A stretch of 64,000 nucleotides of DNA from Balaenoptera acutorostrata. Its lineage: Eukaryota; Chordata; Mammalia; Artiodactyla; Balaenopteridae. Position numbers and translations under genes: made by a program. Below the pieces are notes generated by a model. The model worked only from the letters and a program-made list of their open reading frames with translations. It made no database searches and was not told the origin of the DNA. Numbering within the stretch: the first letter of the stretch is position 1; each line of letters starts with the position of its first letter. Below, in pieces: positions 33,000 to 46,119 of the stretch. The stretch covers positions 77,401,985-77,465,984 of the forward strand of contig NC_080067.1 in the NCBI RefSeq assembly GCF_949987535.1, written 5' to 3'.

Positions 33000-33395
33000 T
33001 GGAAATTTTATTACCCCGCTCTCAGTAACTGATAGAGCAACTAGACAAAGGATGTGGAAGATCTGAACAAAGCTATCAACCAACTTGACCTAGTCGACAT
33101 CTGTGGAACTCTCTACTCAACAACAGCAGAACACACATTCTTTTCTCCTGCAAATGGAACATTCACCAAGATAGACCATACGCTGGATGACAAAACAAGT
33201 CTCAGTACATTGAAAAAAGTTAAAAATCATATAAAGAATGCTCCCTAACCAAGATGGAATTGCACTTGACATAAACTAGATAGATAGAGAAAATTTCTAA
33301 ATATTTGGAAATTAAGCAACACACCTTTAAAACAATCCACTGGCCAAAGAAGAAATCATCAGGAAAATCAAAGTATTGCGAATTGAATGAATAGT
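33000..33395 (+). mobile_element. LINE-1 'G': old endonuclease fragment
   Basis: Starts near 'ggaaattttattaccccgct' and includes the frame at 33054-33248 (INQLDLVDICGTLYSTTAEH, ANGTFTKIDHTL). It is equivalent to the second half of the LINE-1 endonuclease. The SDH motif region has been lost (gctccctaaccaagatgg). Both ends of the element are missing. Confidence 0.8.
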
Positions 33396-36300
33396 CATGT
33401 ACCCTTTCATTCTCAAAAGCAGGTGACCAGCTGTCCCATGTCCTGAGAAACTGTCCTAGTCTCAGGCAAACCAGGACGGTGGGTCATCCATTGAAATGTT
33501 TGGGTTCAGACTACAAGTTATGTGTCACCTTAGGTACAGGGCTTTTCTCTCCCGCTATCTTTTTTAAGGGGAGGGTTGTGCTATTGCCAAGGCACTGGAT
33601 TCATTCTCCAGAGAGGAGAGACCCGGGGGAAAGGAGAAGATGGCAGCGGAGAGGCAGAGCCGGTGCTCGTGGAGCCCCTGGACACCTCATGCCGCCATCA
33701 AGCCCACCGGTCCTTCTGTACTTCCCCCACGGTTCTGTCCTCCCCTCCCAGAGGCCGGGCGGGGGAACGTGGCACGGGCTGGTGGTGTGGGCGTGGCGGT
33801 CACGTCTGTGAGGTCTCCCAGCACCGCCATCGCCTCTGCCTCCTCAGCACCTGGCACAGCAGCGCCTCAGGAACTATGAAGTGACGATAAGGACTGAGGA
33901 AAAGGTCAGTGCAGCTCAGGCTACATGGCCTTCGATGTCATCTGGCACCAGGGGCAGGAAGAGGTCAGGACAGTTGCTGCTGCCGAGAAAAAACCTGCTG
34001 CTTCTCTGAGCCCTGGATCCACCGCTGCCCTGCTGCCAGGTCTATTTTGGGGGAGACTGAGGAGCAGGGACCCACGAGAGGGTGCTCAGATGTTTGAGAA
34101 AGGTTCAGAAGGGTTTCGACTCTTGAGCAAGCTGGGGAGCAGAGGGCCATCGGCAGCCCCGGGACGCCCTTACCAACCTCAGCAGGGAAGCTCCCCCAAA
34201 TCTTCTTGTCTACACAAGAGTGACCTGGCACCGAACTTGCTGGGCTCCGGAGGGCAGGGCCAGAGGCAGAGAGGTAGATGGAAAATCCTTCCAGGCAGAG
34301 ACCATAACCTCGGTGGCTCTTTGGGAACATGCTGCCTAGGACCACTGCTTAATCAAGACATAAGAGGCATTTGATAACAAACAGCCAGAAAGAACCAGGT
34401 CTGGGACATCAGCACGTTATGATTTGTAAGGAGAAGCAAGGGAGGGAAAGGAAATTGGAAATGCAAGCTGCCTGGGGTGTCTGAAGCAGAAACACAGCCT
34501 GAAAATGAACCAATGATTCTCTAAGTACAAAATTACTGCTGTTATTTAAAGTGTTCCTACTACCCCAAGATGCACCCAGAAAAACAGAACAGCCGCTTAG
34601 GGGAATGGTGGGTTTCTCTGGCTTCCACGGCAGCTGGTTCTTGTGGAGGAACAGTGCTAGCCTTGGGGTAGAGAATGATAGAGGGACGTGGAAGGGATGA
34701 GAACTCATGTAAGGGCCTCTGATCCCACGTGGAGCGGCCTAACGGGGTGGGGTCCCCAATTCCACACCCGCGGCAGCACGTGCGGGCTGCAAAGCCCTCT
34801 TAACAATTCTCTACCTCACTCCTCTCCTAGCAGTGCAGGGACATTGTTGCCTGCATTTTAACAGAGGGAACAGAGGCCCTCAGTTGTCAGGGGCAGGGCC
34901 CCCACTCGGATCCAGGGCCTCTGATCTCCAAGGTCCCTTTAATCTTTGACTACTTCAGATTCCACCACAGGCTAATGTTCCAAGGAGCAGCACTTGGATT
35001 TCAATATTACTTCTGACTTTGGTTGGCAGACCCCAAGGCCACGGGTGCTGGGGACCAGGCCATCAGGTGATGCAACCACTGCTGGCTTGGAGGGTGGTGG
35101 TCACAGAGCACCCCAGACCCTTGCTTGCCTTCCTCACAGGGTCTGGGCTGACCATATATATTCACAGGGCACTGCCAGTAGCACGTGCTGAGGCTGCAGG
35201 AAACCTCTGTATGAATGAAGGAATCCGGTTCTGAGAGCTTCCAGAAGTTTCTCAGATTAACCTCCATGGCCACAGCCCAGCCATGTGGTGCTGCCTAATT
35301 GTTTCATTTGGGCCTGTGTGGAGTCTTGTTCCCACCCCCATGGTCACCTGGAGACCCACACTAGAGGGGATAAGGTTCCTTCCCCCTTAGAAATAAATTT
35401 AACTGTAAAACGAGGCCTCGTGCAGATGGTCCGTTGTAAATACCGAGTCCTTCCAGAAGTCGACGAGGCTTGCTGGGAAAGCACAAGCAAGGAGCCTTCA
35501 AGCACATTCTTCTAGTTATGGGTGATGCATTTTCTAAATTTTTTATATCGAATACATCCTAATTAATAATCATAAAAAGGACTATTAAAAGCTAGTGGAC
35601 TAGTTCTAGTGAGGAAAACCCATCCTTACAGGAAGGGGTGTTTGAAGTATTATAGTTTTGAAAAAGCAGAGCCATCTCCTCCCTCAGGTCTTTCCTCTGA
35701 TGACCATTGCTAAGGTCACTCCAACAAGTCTCTCAACCAGAGGCCCTGGCTGAGAACCTAAAGCTCACGTCCTCCAGAAAAGGACCCACGTTGCCGTGAA
35801 TCGTCCCTTCCTCCTCCCCGCACACCACCCCAAATCACAGACTCTTTTGCCTCCCTGTTTCTTCATGATTTTTTTCTCCTGAGTTGGCCTTTCTCAGCTC
35901 CTAAGGCTCAGTTTTCTACTTTCACTTCCAAGCAGGGAGAAGCAAAGATGGGAACACACACTGGGCCCGGGCAGTCTGCACAACAGCCCTCAGGAAGGTT
36001 CTGGGAGCCTGTGCCGACTCAGGCTGAGTTCAAGCCGTAGGTTCTCAGGCTGAGAAGGCCCTGTTGTAGGTCTGGGATTCACAAGGACGGCCTCACACGC
36101 AGCACATCTCACCGTGGCTCACCCCTCGAGTGCGCCTCAGAGTCGAGGGCAAAGTCTCTAAGGAGCAAGGTAGGCGGCCTCCACCCGGGGAAAGCTCGCC
36201 GTCTAATCAGCAAAGACTGGAATCAGGAAAACACTACTTCCCTCATGCCCGTGCTTGTGTACCAGGCCCAATCAGCTCTTGTTTGACTTGGAAGGGACCC

Positions 36301-38797
36301 TGTTTTCCAGTCGTCCGAGAGGAAAGGCCAGGAGTGAAGAGCCATGCTCAGAGACGGCCCAGCGTTCCACCCAGCCCCGGTCCTGCGAGGTGACAGGGGA
36401 CAGTTCTAGGGGATGTGGGGATGATTTCACAGCAGTGGCACTGTCTCTTTACCCTGCCTCGGGCTGAGGCTGAGGTTCTGCGGGACGGGCGCTGACCCTT
36501 CATTCTCTAGGGGAACCACTGTCTTGTGGAATCAAACTGGAGAGGGCGTGGACCGCATGGAGCTGTGGGCCCTTCGAAGCTTTAAACTGCCTGTTTCCCT
36601 AGGGCATTTCTTACCACCGAGAGTCACAGCTGACCCTTGTTAGGATCTCCTGCTGGCAAGGCCTGAAGCAGGGAGGTCTCTGACTGCTGGTCAGAGAGGG
36701 TAAGAAATGTTCCCAAAGTCACACAGGTTATCAGTGGTAGGACTGACAGGGGCCCCTCATTGGCACTGGTCAGTCAGCAGAGAGGTGCCCGAAAGTCCAC
36801 CCTGCCGTGTCTCCTAGTTCTTCATGAGATGAACAGGAACACCAGAGAGCACACTGAACTGAGAAGGTCAATCGCTGATCACTCAGATACTTAACAGACC
36901 CAACCCATGCGGAGGTGAGTGGGACATCCCTGCCCTCAGGAAACAGGCAGTGCAGCAAGGAGCTGAGACCCGGGTGTGAACACACCAGCGGTGGCGGTCC
37001 TGGGGTGGGGCTGGGGGGCTGCGCCTGGACCCAGGATGCCTGGGCTAGGGACCAGCGGGGTGAGCCCCTGGGCCTCTCAGGGCCTTGGTTTGCTCAGCGA
37101 TCACGTAGGGATGGGGATGAGACACCCCTTAGGGCCGTCCTGGACTCCAGGAGCAAACACATGCCAGACCCTGCCCAGCGCCAGGCCCCTAGGAGTGGTC
37201 CTGGCTGTCACCATGGGTGCTCAGCCACCGAAGGCAGACGCCCTCCCTGCCAGGCTCTTCTCAGGGTGTGGTGGTATCTTAGGGACCAGCCCTCATCTAC
37301 CAGCCAGGCGTCTGCAGGTTTTTGTTTCGACACGGCTTCCAGCTCCAGGGAGTCTGGAATGACTGTCTGTCTCGTTACCAAAGCAGCACCGGCTATGATC
37401 CGTCCACCTCTGTGGGACTCTAAAACCTGGCAGAACATTGGAATCATGGAGCGTGAACACCCCTGCCGGCAAGGCCCCGACCTGCTGCAGGACAGCCCTC
37501 CGAGCGCCCCCAGTCCTCCTTTGCTCTGGAGCCCTATGGGCGGCTTCAGTGGGCCTGAGGCCTCCCCTGGCACAGCACCACCAGGGCGCCAGCCGCTCCC
37601 CCGTGCCCTCAGGAGGGGTGGGATTCCCCTCCCTAAAGCCTCTGTCCCTTACCCTGGCCCTCCCGCCATTCCCCGGCCCGCCGGACGTCTCGGCTGTCCT
37701 CCCACACCTGCTGTCCTAGAGCTGTGAACAGGTGGGTGGGGCTGGGGAACCCATCACCACTCAATCTGACAAATGGCTCGAGAGCACTGAGGTGCCAGCA
37801 CTGGGCTGGGCCCTGGAGGGCTGCATGGCGAGGAACTGGGGGAGGCACAGGGGACAGAGATGATGGGGGAAGAGGCATGGCAGGGTTCAGCCAGGCAGAC
37901 GGAGCTCGGAGGGGCTTCAGGCCTAGGCTACTACAGGGGTGGCGGAGCCGCCAACAGCACGGCGGGGCTGGGAGGATGCAGAGGGGAGTGACCACGTTCA
38001 GTCTTGAACAGATGCCCAGCAGGGAGCTGGACACAGGTGTGTCACAAGCACAGTGCAAAGCAGGCAGGACAGAATGCTGGAGAGTGTTGACATGTAGCAA
38101 ATGGAGGACGAGGAGCGAGGACACAGGCAGGACCTCTGAGTAGCCGAGCCGCCCGTCCCCCACACTGATGCGGGCCGTGGGGCCCTCTATCTGCTGTGGG
38201 ACCCCCTGAGGAGCCGCACCGACCTCCAGCTGGACCTGCAGGCCCACTGTGTGCACTTTAACCCCGCATCCCCCAGCCCTGTGTCCCAGGTGCCCAAAGT
38301 GCCCCCAGCCTTCCTCCTTCACCCCTTCATCCCCATCCAATCCAGTGGGCCTCCAGGCCTTCCCTCCCCAGGTGCTGCCCTCCAAACCCTCTCACTGACA
38401 CTGACTGCCCATTCTCTGCCTCCCATTTGAACAAACACTGATCAGGACAGAATGACACCCCAGACAGCACTAAGTATCTCCAGCCCTCCCTCCCCAAGTA
38501 GAAACCAATCCTGCTGCCACTCCCCCAGACTGCAGGGATGCACCCTGCCTCCCCCAACACACCCTTCCAGAGCTGCCCCCCCACCGTGCACTGCAGCCAC
38601 ACCATCAGTCTAGCTGCCTCCTCGCCTCCCTGCTCATCACCTCTGCCCACCATCCATACCCTCTTCTTCTCTGCTCCATCCCTAGGGCACCCTCAATAAT
38701 TTCAACAGCCGTGATGAGAGTGTCACCTTGGCCTCAGGGTTCTTCAAGCCCCACTGGAGCTAGCCACTTGGCTCCCCCTTCTGTGCACCTTGCCACC
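33396..38797. other. Long unassigned intronic stretch
   Basis: Contains a moderately CpG-rich patch at about 33610-33820 and a MIR-like patch at 34820-34935. Long overlapping frames at 36915-38653 are in GC-rich sequence, differ in frame and have no recognisable domain. I see no splice-consistent exon of XXYLT1. Confidence 0.3.
34820..34935 (+). mobile_element. MIR-like SINE fragment
   Basis: 'ctgcattttaacagagggaa' and 'actcggatccagggcctctg' are in MIR order. Weak match. Confidence 0.4.
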
Positions 38798-38809
38798 AGA
38801 AGGCACTCT

Positions 38810-40483
38810 GTTCCAGATTTAATGTGATTCTTATCAAATTACCTATGACGTTTTTTTCACAGAACTAGAACAAGCAATCCTAAAATTTATATGAAACCAT
38901 AAAAGACCCAGAATTGCCAAAGCAATCCTGAGGAAAAAGAACAAAGCAGGAGGCATGACTCCCAGACCTCAGACAGTACTACAAAGCTACAGTAATCAAA
39001 ACAGCATGGTACTGGCACAAAAACAGACATATGGATCAATGGAACAGAATAGAGAGCCCAGAAATAAACCCACATGCCTATGGTCAATTAATCTTCAACA
39101 AGGGTGGCAAGAATATACAATGGAAAAAAAACCAGTCTCTTCAACAAGTAGTACTGGGATAGTTGGACAGCCGCATGTAAATCAATCAATGAAGTTAGAA
39201 CACACCCTCACACCATACACAAAAATAAATTCAAAATGGCTTAAAGAATTATAAGACATGACACCATAAAACTCCTGGAAGAGAACACAGGCAAAACATT
39301 CTCTGACTTAATCATACCAATGTTTTCTTAGGTCAGTCTCCCAAGGCAATAGAAATAAAAGCAAAAACAAACAAATGGGACCTAATCAAACTTACAAGCT
39401 TTTGTACAGCAAAGGAAACCATAAACAAAATGAAAAGTGAACCTATGGACTGGGAGAAAATATTTGCAAGCGATGCGACCAACAAGGGCTTAATTTCCAA
39501 AATACACAAACAGCTCATACAACTCAATAACAGAAAAACAAACAACCCAATCAAAAAATGGGCAAAAGACCTAGACAGACATTTCTCCAAAGAAGACATA
39601 CAGATGGCCAACAGGCACATGAAAAGATGCTCAACGTAGCTAATTATTAGATAAATGCAAATAAAAATAACAATGAGGTATCACCTCACACCGATCAGAA
39701 TGGCCATCACTAAACAATCTACAAATAACAAATGCTAGAGAGGGTATGGAGAAAAGGGAACCCTCCTACACTGCTGGTGGGAATGTAAGTAGGTGCAGCC
39801 ACTATGGCAAACAGTATGGAGGTTCCTCAAAAAACTAAAAATAGAGTTGCCATATGATCCAGCAATTCCACTCCTGGGTATATATCCAGACAAAACTATA
39901 ATTCAAAAAGATACATGCACCTGTATGTTCATAGCAGTACTATTCACAACAGCCAAGACGTGGAAACAACCTAAATGTCCATCAACAGATGAATGGATAA
40001 AGATGTACATATATACAATGGAATACTACTTAGCCATAAAAAAGAATGAACTAATGCCATTTGCAGAAACATGGGTGGACCTAGAGATTATCATACTAAG
40101 TGAAGTCAGAAAGAGAAAGACAAATACCATATGATATCACTTACGTGTGGAATCTAAAATATGACACAAATGAATTTATCTATGAAACAGACTCACAGAC
40201 ATAGAGAACAGACTTATTGTTGCCAAGGGGGAGGAGGAGATGGGGAGAGATGTATTGGGAGTTTGGGATTAGCAAACGCAAACTTATACATAGGATGGAT
40301 AAAACAACAAGGTCCTACTGTATAGCACAGGGAACTATTCAATACCCTGTGATAGACCATAATGGAAAAGAATATGAAAGAGAATGTATATATATGTATA
40401 ACTGAATCATTTTGCTGTGCAGCAGAAATTAGCACAGCATTGTATATCATCAACTATACTTAATAAAATTAAAAAAAAAAAAA
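38810..40483 (+). mobile_element. LINE-1 'H': 5'-truncated 3' end with 12-bp target duplication
   Basis: 1.67 kb of LINE-1 with ORF2 C-terminal half, 3' UTR and a 14-A tail (40471-40484). Exact duplication agaaggcactct at 38798-38809 and 40484-40495. 5' truncation is the usual result of incomplete reverse transcription. Confidence 0.95.
38830..40134 (+). pseudogene. LINE-1 H ORF2 C-terminal half, broken
   Basis: Readable in pieces: around 38955-39254 ([14 protein letters not shown]), 39430-39639 ([40 protein letters not shown]) and 39793-40134 ([40 protein letters not shown]), ending at a TGA at 40134. The Cys-rich motif region near 39740-39790 is disrupted, and frames change between pieces. 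Confidence 0.88.
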
Positions 40484-40979
40484 AGAAGGCACTCTCCTCC
40501 AGGGACAGGGAGCTGAGACAGATCCCCTCTGACCACATCCCCATGGAAGCTGCCAGTAGGCCCCTTGGGAGTCTCTGGGGCCTACCTCTCCTTATTTTCT
40601 AGATTGTCAGTCTTTCCTGGCTCCCCTGGTTCCCCCCGCCCCAAGTCTAAACTGCCCCCCCAGCACCTCACCACATGCCTGGAACGTGACAGTGTTGAAA
40701 GCCGCAGAGAATGAAGACCCAGAAATGCTGCAGGAGGTGCCCGAGACCTTTGAGAGGTGAGTGATGGAGCCTAAGAGGCCAGACACTTGGCCCTGGGGAC
40801 ACAAGAGCAGGGGGAGCAGAGGCAGGGCAGGCAGATACCCCGGCAGCAAAGAGAGGGCACAGGGAAGCGTATTTACAGAGAGGGAAGCGAAGCCACACGC
40901 CAAGGGAAAGGGATGCGTGTGCCAGACTGAAGAGAAAGGAAACAGGATGAATGGCAGGGTGGCACTTTGAGGAACGATA

Positions 40980-41140
40980 ATCATGATAATGGCTAATATT
41001 TAGTGAATATTATGTGCCAGGCCGTTTTAAGTTCTCATTTAACGTTTGTAACAAACCCATGAGGTAAGAACTATTATCTCCATTTTATAGATAAGTCTGA
41101 TAGGAAGATGATATAAACATTTGCCCAAGGTCAGAGGAGC
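40980..41140 (+). mobile_element. MIR SINE
   Basis: 'atggctaatatttagtgaat', 'tatgtgccaggccgttttaa', 'catgaggtaagaactattat', 'ccattttatagataagtctg', 'tttgcccaaggtcag' in MIR order. Confidence 0.75.
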
Positions 41141-41543
41141 CAGGCAGAAGAGTCTGCCAAGAAGAGGGAAATCCTGGGACGCATCTGAGCCTGAAGGAGG
41201 GAAAGAAGTAAGAAGGTGCAGTGGCTCCGAGGTGGGAGCAAGGGATATTTTAAAAGCTCATTTTTGGTCAACTCTAAATCTTGGGAAGGTAAGAGGTGAA
41301 GTCATCTCTGGAGATAGAGGAGCTGGGGTGCAAGAAGGGCCTGAGAAAGAGAAATCGTCTATGAGGGCCCCTCGGAAATGCAATAAGGAATCAATAAAAG
41401 ATGAATGAAAGAATTTGCTGGAGTAGCGAGGGCGTGAGGAAGCTCTGGATTGATAACCAGGACGTGCCTTATTCACCTTTATGTCTTGAGAGCCTAGCAT
41501 GGGCATTTGATTCCCAGCACACCCGTGAGAACTGCTAAGTTTC

Positions 41544-41595
41544 AAATGAATGGATGGATGAATGGATTAAAGAATGAATGAACAAAAGAATAAGA
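41544..41595. repeat. Imperfect (TGAA/TGGA)n tract
   Basis: Degenerate tetranucleotide repeat ('aatggatggatgaatggatt' and 'gaatgaatgaac'). Confidence 0.7.
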
Positions 41596-42699
41596 GACTG
41601 TAAGATCAGACAGCAGAAATTTAAAAGAGGAGAATGTTGATGAAGGTGGTGGAACAACAGTTCAGAAAGGCAGTTGGGAGACAGTGCGCCCCGGACCCTG
41701 TGAGCTGGGGCCATGCAGGTCTTCACCGGGGGGAGCCAGGTCTCCTGCAGGGTGAGGATAGAGAAGGCAAGGGAGAAAAGTTGGTCCCCTGAGCTCTAGA
41801 ATCCACACCTGTGATGAGATGCGGGTGTGACAAAGGTGAGCCATGAAGAGCCGCAGATGGTAACCTGACCCAGTGGTGCCCACAGCCCTGTGGACAATGC
41901 CCTTCCCAGCGCTGGCTCTGGAAGAGCCCAGAGCCCCTAGCTTCCAAGTAGCGGGGCTTGTACATCACTGCTGGGAGCAGCTCAAATCTGGTGTGAGCCC
42001 TGGGACCAACCAGGAGACTGCAGGGCCTGCAGCCAGCAGGCTGGGCTGGTCACAACCCACGTGCAGGGGGCCCCAGCTCAGCTCCACAATCCTGCCCTTT
42101 CCCAGAAGTCGGGCTGAGGGAGGGACTTTCATCAGGGTGAAGACAAAGCCAGAGAGAGTCACCTTCAGAATTGGCTCACTGCTCCCAACAGCCCCGTGGC
42201 ACTAGGGGACACGGGAGAGAAGTGCCCAGGACACATGCCGGGTGTTTTCCGGGTCAGTGAGCAGAACGTAGGCGTGTGCAGTGAGGGTGATGGGGAGGAG
42301 CACGGGTGGAATTTAACCTTGTGTCCGCACTAAGCTCAACACCCATCCAGCCCAGTGTCCTTCACCCTGGTGTGGCTGACCCGGGCACAGAGGCAACCGA
42401 GCTCCAGGAAAATGTGTTACTTCCCAAGCCCAGAAGCAGTCTGTGAGCTGTCCCACTTCATCTCAGCTGACCTGTGCCTTTGCCTGTCCCTGCTCGCTGT
42501 CCCACACACTGTGGCACGGGTCTTGGTCAAGGGTAAAACAAGTCATCGGCATGTTGACACAAACACTGGGGCTCTCCTCTCACCTGTCAGGCACACGGCA
42601 AGGCACCGTGGGGGGACAGCGACGGGCGAGACACAGGCCCTGCCCCACGGGAGCCTGTCACGGGCAACAGCACTTTTCAGATGTCACCATGCCAGGGAC

Positions 42700-42802
42700 T
42701 CACCTGGGATCTTGTGAAAATGCAGATTCTCATTCAGATGCTGCATTTCTGACAAGCTCCCAGGTCATGCTGATGCTGCTGGCCCGACGATCATACTCAG
42801 AG
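42700..42802 (+). mobile_element. MER5A (hAT-Charlie) fragment
   Basis: 'gggactcacctgggatcttg', 'gctgcatttctgacaagctc', 'ccaggtcatgctgatgctgc' and 'tggcccgacgatcatactc' follow MER5A. An A-run follows at 42807-42818. Confidence 0.7.
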
Positions 42803-43129
42803 GGAAAAAAAAAAAAGGTATTTTTAATAATTTTATAAAGAAATGAAAACCACATGAGTAGCAGTGATATTTTATCATGAAAATGGCCGTGAAATAGGTG
42901 GCATGGCCACTTGCAAATTTTTATGCTAATATTTGCTGAGCCTTCTCATGTTGCACAGTCCTGGGGGCCTGCTGGGGAGAGGCTTCCTGGAAGCAGGGCA
43001 CTTATGATGCCAGGAGGGAGGGCCCAGGTCTGCCGCCTTCCATCCCCAGGGATTAGCGGTCAGTCTGGGGTGGAGGGGGAGGCAGGTATGTATTAGCTGT
43101 CCACTGACTTGAAAAAAAGTGCCGGTGCA

Positions 43130-43300
43130 TGACGGGGTTAAGAGGTTCTGAGGCAGACAGTCCGCGTTCAAATCCTGGTGCTCTCTGCTCACTACCCTGC
43201 ACAAGGTGCTAAAGTGCTTTGTGCTTCAGTCTCCCCATATGGAAACAGGGTTGTTGTGAGGATTTTATGAGATAACGCAGGTAAAACAATCCCATCAGAC
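43130..43300 (-). mobile_element. MIR SINE, minus strand
   Basis: Plus-strand 'cgcgttcaaatcctggtgct', 'tttgtgcttcagtctcccca' and 'gttgttgtgaggattttatg' fit reversed MIR. Confidence 0.7.
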
Positions 43301-43544
43301 AAGATGATGGAAGCCAAGGACACACGTCACCTTCAGTGAGAAGCATTGTGGATTCTCTGTGGCTCAGTTCCCACCCCTGCCCCATTGAGATGACCCCTGG
43401 GGTCTCTCCTCCAGTTTCCCCAGCACCAGAGGCCTCTGTCCTCATCAACTCCTTCTCACCCATATCCCTAAGTCTTCAGTAAACATCTGTTCAAAGCCTG
43501 GTACAGACCAAGCGCCGCACCTGAAATAATGAGGAGGAGGAAGA

Positions 43545-43700
43545 GGAGCTGCCATCACTCATGCAGCCCTTACTCAGCTTTACATACATTCTCTCAATCC
43601 CTCACGACAACATCTATGGTCAGTACAGATGAGGAAGGGAAGGCTCAGAGAGGTTAAGCAATGTGCTTGTGGTCACACAGCCCTCCTGCGAGGCTAAGCC
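43545..43700 (+). mobile_element. MIR SINE
   Basis: 'ttacatacattctctcaatc', 'agatgaggaagggaaggctc', 'agagaggttaagcaatgtgc' and 'tggtcacacagccctcctgc'. Confidence 0.7.
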
Positions 43701-45960
43701 CAGAGGTGAGGCTGCGGGGGCAGGAGGAAGTGCCCTCCCTGCTTAGTGTTGCGCTCCCAGAGGGGCCCATGAATGTGTGGAGCCTACAGGGTGGGCTCTC
43801 AATCTCCTGTGCTCTCACCAAGTTCAGAGCTGGAGTGAGAAAGAACTCAGAGAATGGATTCTCAGAGGAGGTCTGGTTGGTGGAGCAGAAGACAGGATAG
43901 GGGATTCCACACACCAAGACTGGGGGTGGGGTCTGAATTTCGTCAGGCCAGTTCCAACCATGGAGCAGGCTATGTAAGGGTAGACGGATAGCAGGAGTGA
44001 GCCAGCGTGCTCCCTGCCCCAGGTGCACTTAGAGGCAGGAAGCCTGGTTCCAGTCGTGGCTCTGGCCCTGGAACCAAAATCCCGTAGCTGAAAAAACCTA
44101 TAGAGATCACCCAAGAACACGGAGAGTGGAAGCAACGTGCACAAGATCACCCAGCTGAGACATAACAGCTCACATGACCGGGCACCACAAAGCTGCCTGA
44201 GGGCCCTCCCACACCAGCAAGATGGCAGCCTCAGCTTTTGTCTCATGCTTTCCAGATTCTGACCAAGGAAAAACACACTCTTTTTTAGGGTCATAGTACA
44301 TCAGTTCTTTCCCTAAAATACCTAGGTCAGCCCTTGCTGCCTGTTCTTCACTTGCCATCATCTAGTAAGTTTAACCACCCAAGGATGCTCTCTGCAAACC
44401 CCCCACCCCTGCACACAATCCCAGGACCCCATCAGCCTTCGGAACCCAACCGCAGGGACCCATCCCAGGGGCCTAGGGTGTGCAGGGCCCTGAGGACACA
44501 AGGGTGAATCACACAGAGACCTCTGTCCCGCAGGAACCATTTAGGATGGGACAAGTAGTCACCACACTGGGGATGGCTCACCTTGGCTCTTGGCAGGGAA
44601 GTCTCTCTGGCGATGCCTGCGACGGGCATCCTGCCAGCCAAAGGAGCTCAGGGTAAGAAAGGAAGGCCACAGAGGCCGCCACTCCCAAATTCTCTCAAAA
44701 CACTGAAACCCTCCAGAGTCCATGCTTCATCCGTGGGGCCGCAATGTCTTCATGTGGACAAAGGGCCATCCCCATGAGACTTAAATTATTCAAGCATTCT
44801 AAATCCTCCTGCATGAGGTCAAGCAGGCAAAGAAACTATTGTCATTTGGAAGTTCAGGTTGAGGACAAAAGGAGGCTCAGTGGGGTCCCTGCAGGATGGT
44901 TCAGAGAAGGGGTGTGTGCTCTGGAGAGAGAATATCTAGGTTTGCCCCCAAGGCTCCACCCCTTTCCAGCCTCTCTGCAAGGGACAGTGACTTGGGACCA
45001 GTGTCAGAGAGTCCCATCCCCAACGCGGGCCCTGCAGTGAAGTCAGAGAGAAAGGGAGCAGGCGTTCACCCCTCTGTGGGTGAACACCCCGAGAGCCCTG
45101 CCCTGCCTGTGGGCTGTGGTGGGCGTTTATGAGCTGCCATCTGTGTATGGTGACAAGCTGACAGAGTCCAGGACGGATGAAGGGAGACCACCCCCATCCT
45201 GGGCTCATTCTGACCATTCCCCCAGCGGCTGGCCCGGTTTAGTTCATGCTCTTGGGCCCCTCAGAGCCTCGCCCTTTGGGGGTGGTGATGGCATGACCCA
45301 TGTGCTCCGCACATGGAAAGAGGCCCTGGATGGCGGGCTAGGCCAGCCTCCTCCTTCACCCCGGGGCTGGCCCGGAGGCAGCTATGCCTTCTGTGCTGTG
45401 TGGGCCTCCTGCAACTCCGTGGGGGCCCCAGATGCAGAAGGACTCTGGGGCTCTTTAAGCCTCTCCTCACGCAAGGGCTGCAGGGGGGCCGTGTGCGGGG
45501 CGGGGCGGCAGCATTACAGGCCGTCTGTGAAGAGCACACTTGAGCCACACAGGCCTGGCCTCCAGCCCACCCGAACACCCAGCTTGTTCCCGGCCTGCCA
45601 GCGTGCCCTCACAGCCGGCTGCCCTCTGTGCCCCGAAGCCCCGCGGCTTGGCACTCCACTGCGCTGTCTTCGCTGTTTTCTTTCTTTTAAAGAAGGGAAG
45701 AAGAAGGAATTCCACAAAGCAAGCTGTCCTCCTGACAGGCCAGCTCAGAGCGCAGCTGAGCTAGGCTGAATCAAAGAGCAACATTACCAGGGGGTTATCT
45801 GAATTGTCTGGCTCAGAAAATACACAACTCCTCAAAGACGGCCTGGGATCCCAGCAGCTCCCCGTGCACGGGTCGCTGGGACTGACGCCCCTCCCGGTCT
45901 CTAAACGTGCCAGGGGGTCCAGCAGAGACTGCAGACCTGCAGTTCCATTCAACAAGCACA
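43701..45960. other. Unassigned intronic sequence, GC-rich patch at 45230-45670
   Basis: Several overlapping open frames on both strands at 44896-45769, including one of 229 codons at 45080-45769, lie in the GC-rich patch. None has a domain I recognise, and the frames on opposite strands are equally open, which points to base composition rather than coding. Confidence 0.3.
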
Positions 45961-45964
45961 GGAA

Positions 45965-46110
45965 TTCAGAGCAGGGGCTGCGGAGTCAGGCCTGGGCTGC
46001 AGTCTCAGGGCTGCCCCTTCCCAGAGGTAGGGCCTCCAGCCAGTTACTAAACTCTGAGTGTGGTCATCTGTAAACCTGAGAGAATGAGATCTCTTTGAGG
46101 CTTAAGTTGA
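45965..46110 (-). mobile_element. MIR SINE, minus strand, eroded
   Basis: 'gctgcggagtcaggcctggg', 'agttactaaactctgagtgt' and 'catctgtaaacctgagagaa' fit reversed MIR. Confidence 0.5.
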
Positions 46111-46119
46111 AGTGCCAGG

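Larger units (their letters stand above)
40496..42699. other. Unassigned intronic sequence with one MIR
   Basis: Besides the MIR at 40980-41140 and a tetranucleotide-like tract at 41544-41595, nothing is recognised. Confidence 0.3.

Noticed and set aside
36915..38385. Open frames of 270 codons (plus) and 250 codons (minus)
   Set aside because: GC-rich low-stop composition, opposite strands equally open, low-complexity Pro/Gly/Ser-rich translations, and no recognisable domain or splice context.
45080..45769. 229-codon plus-strand open frame
   Set aside because: Same reasons: GC-rich patch with open frames on both strands and no family signature. I cannot exclude a lineage-specific transcript without RNA data.
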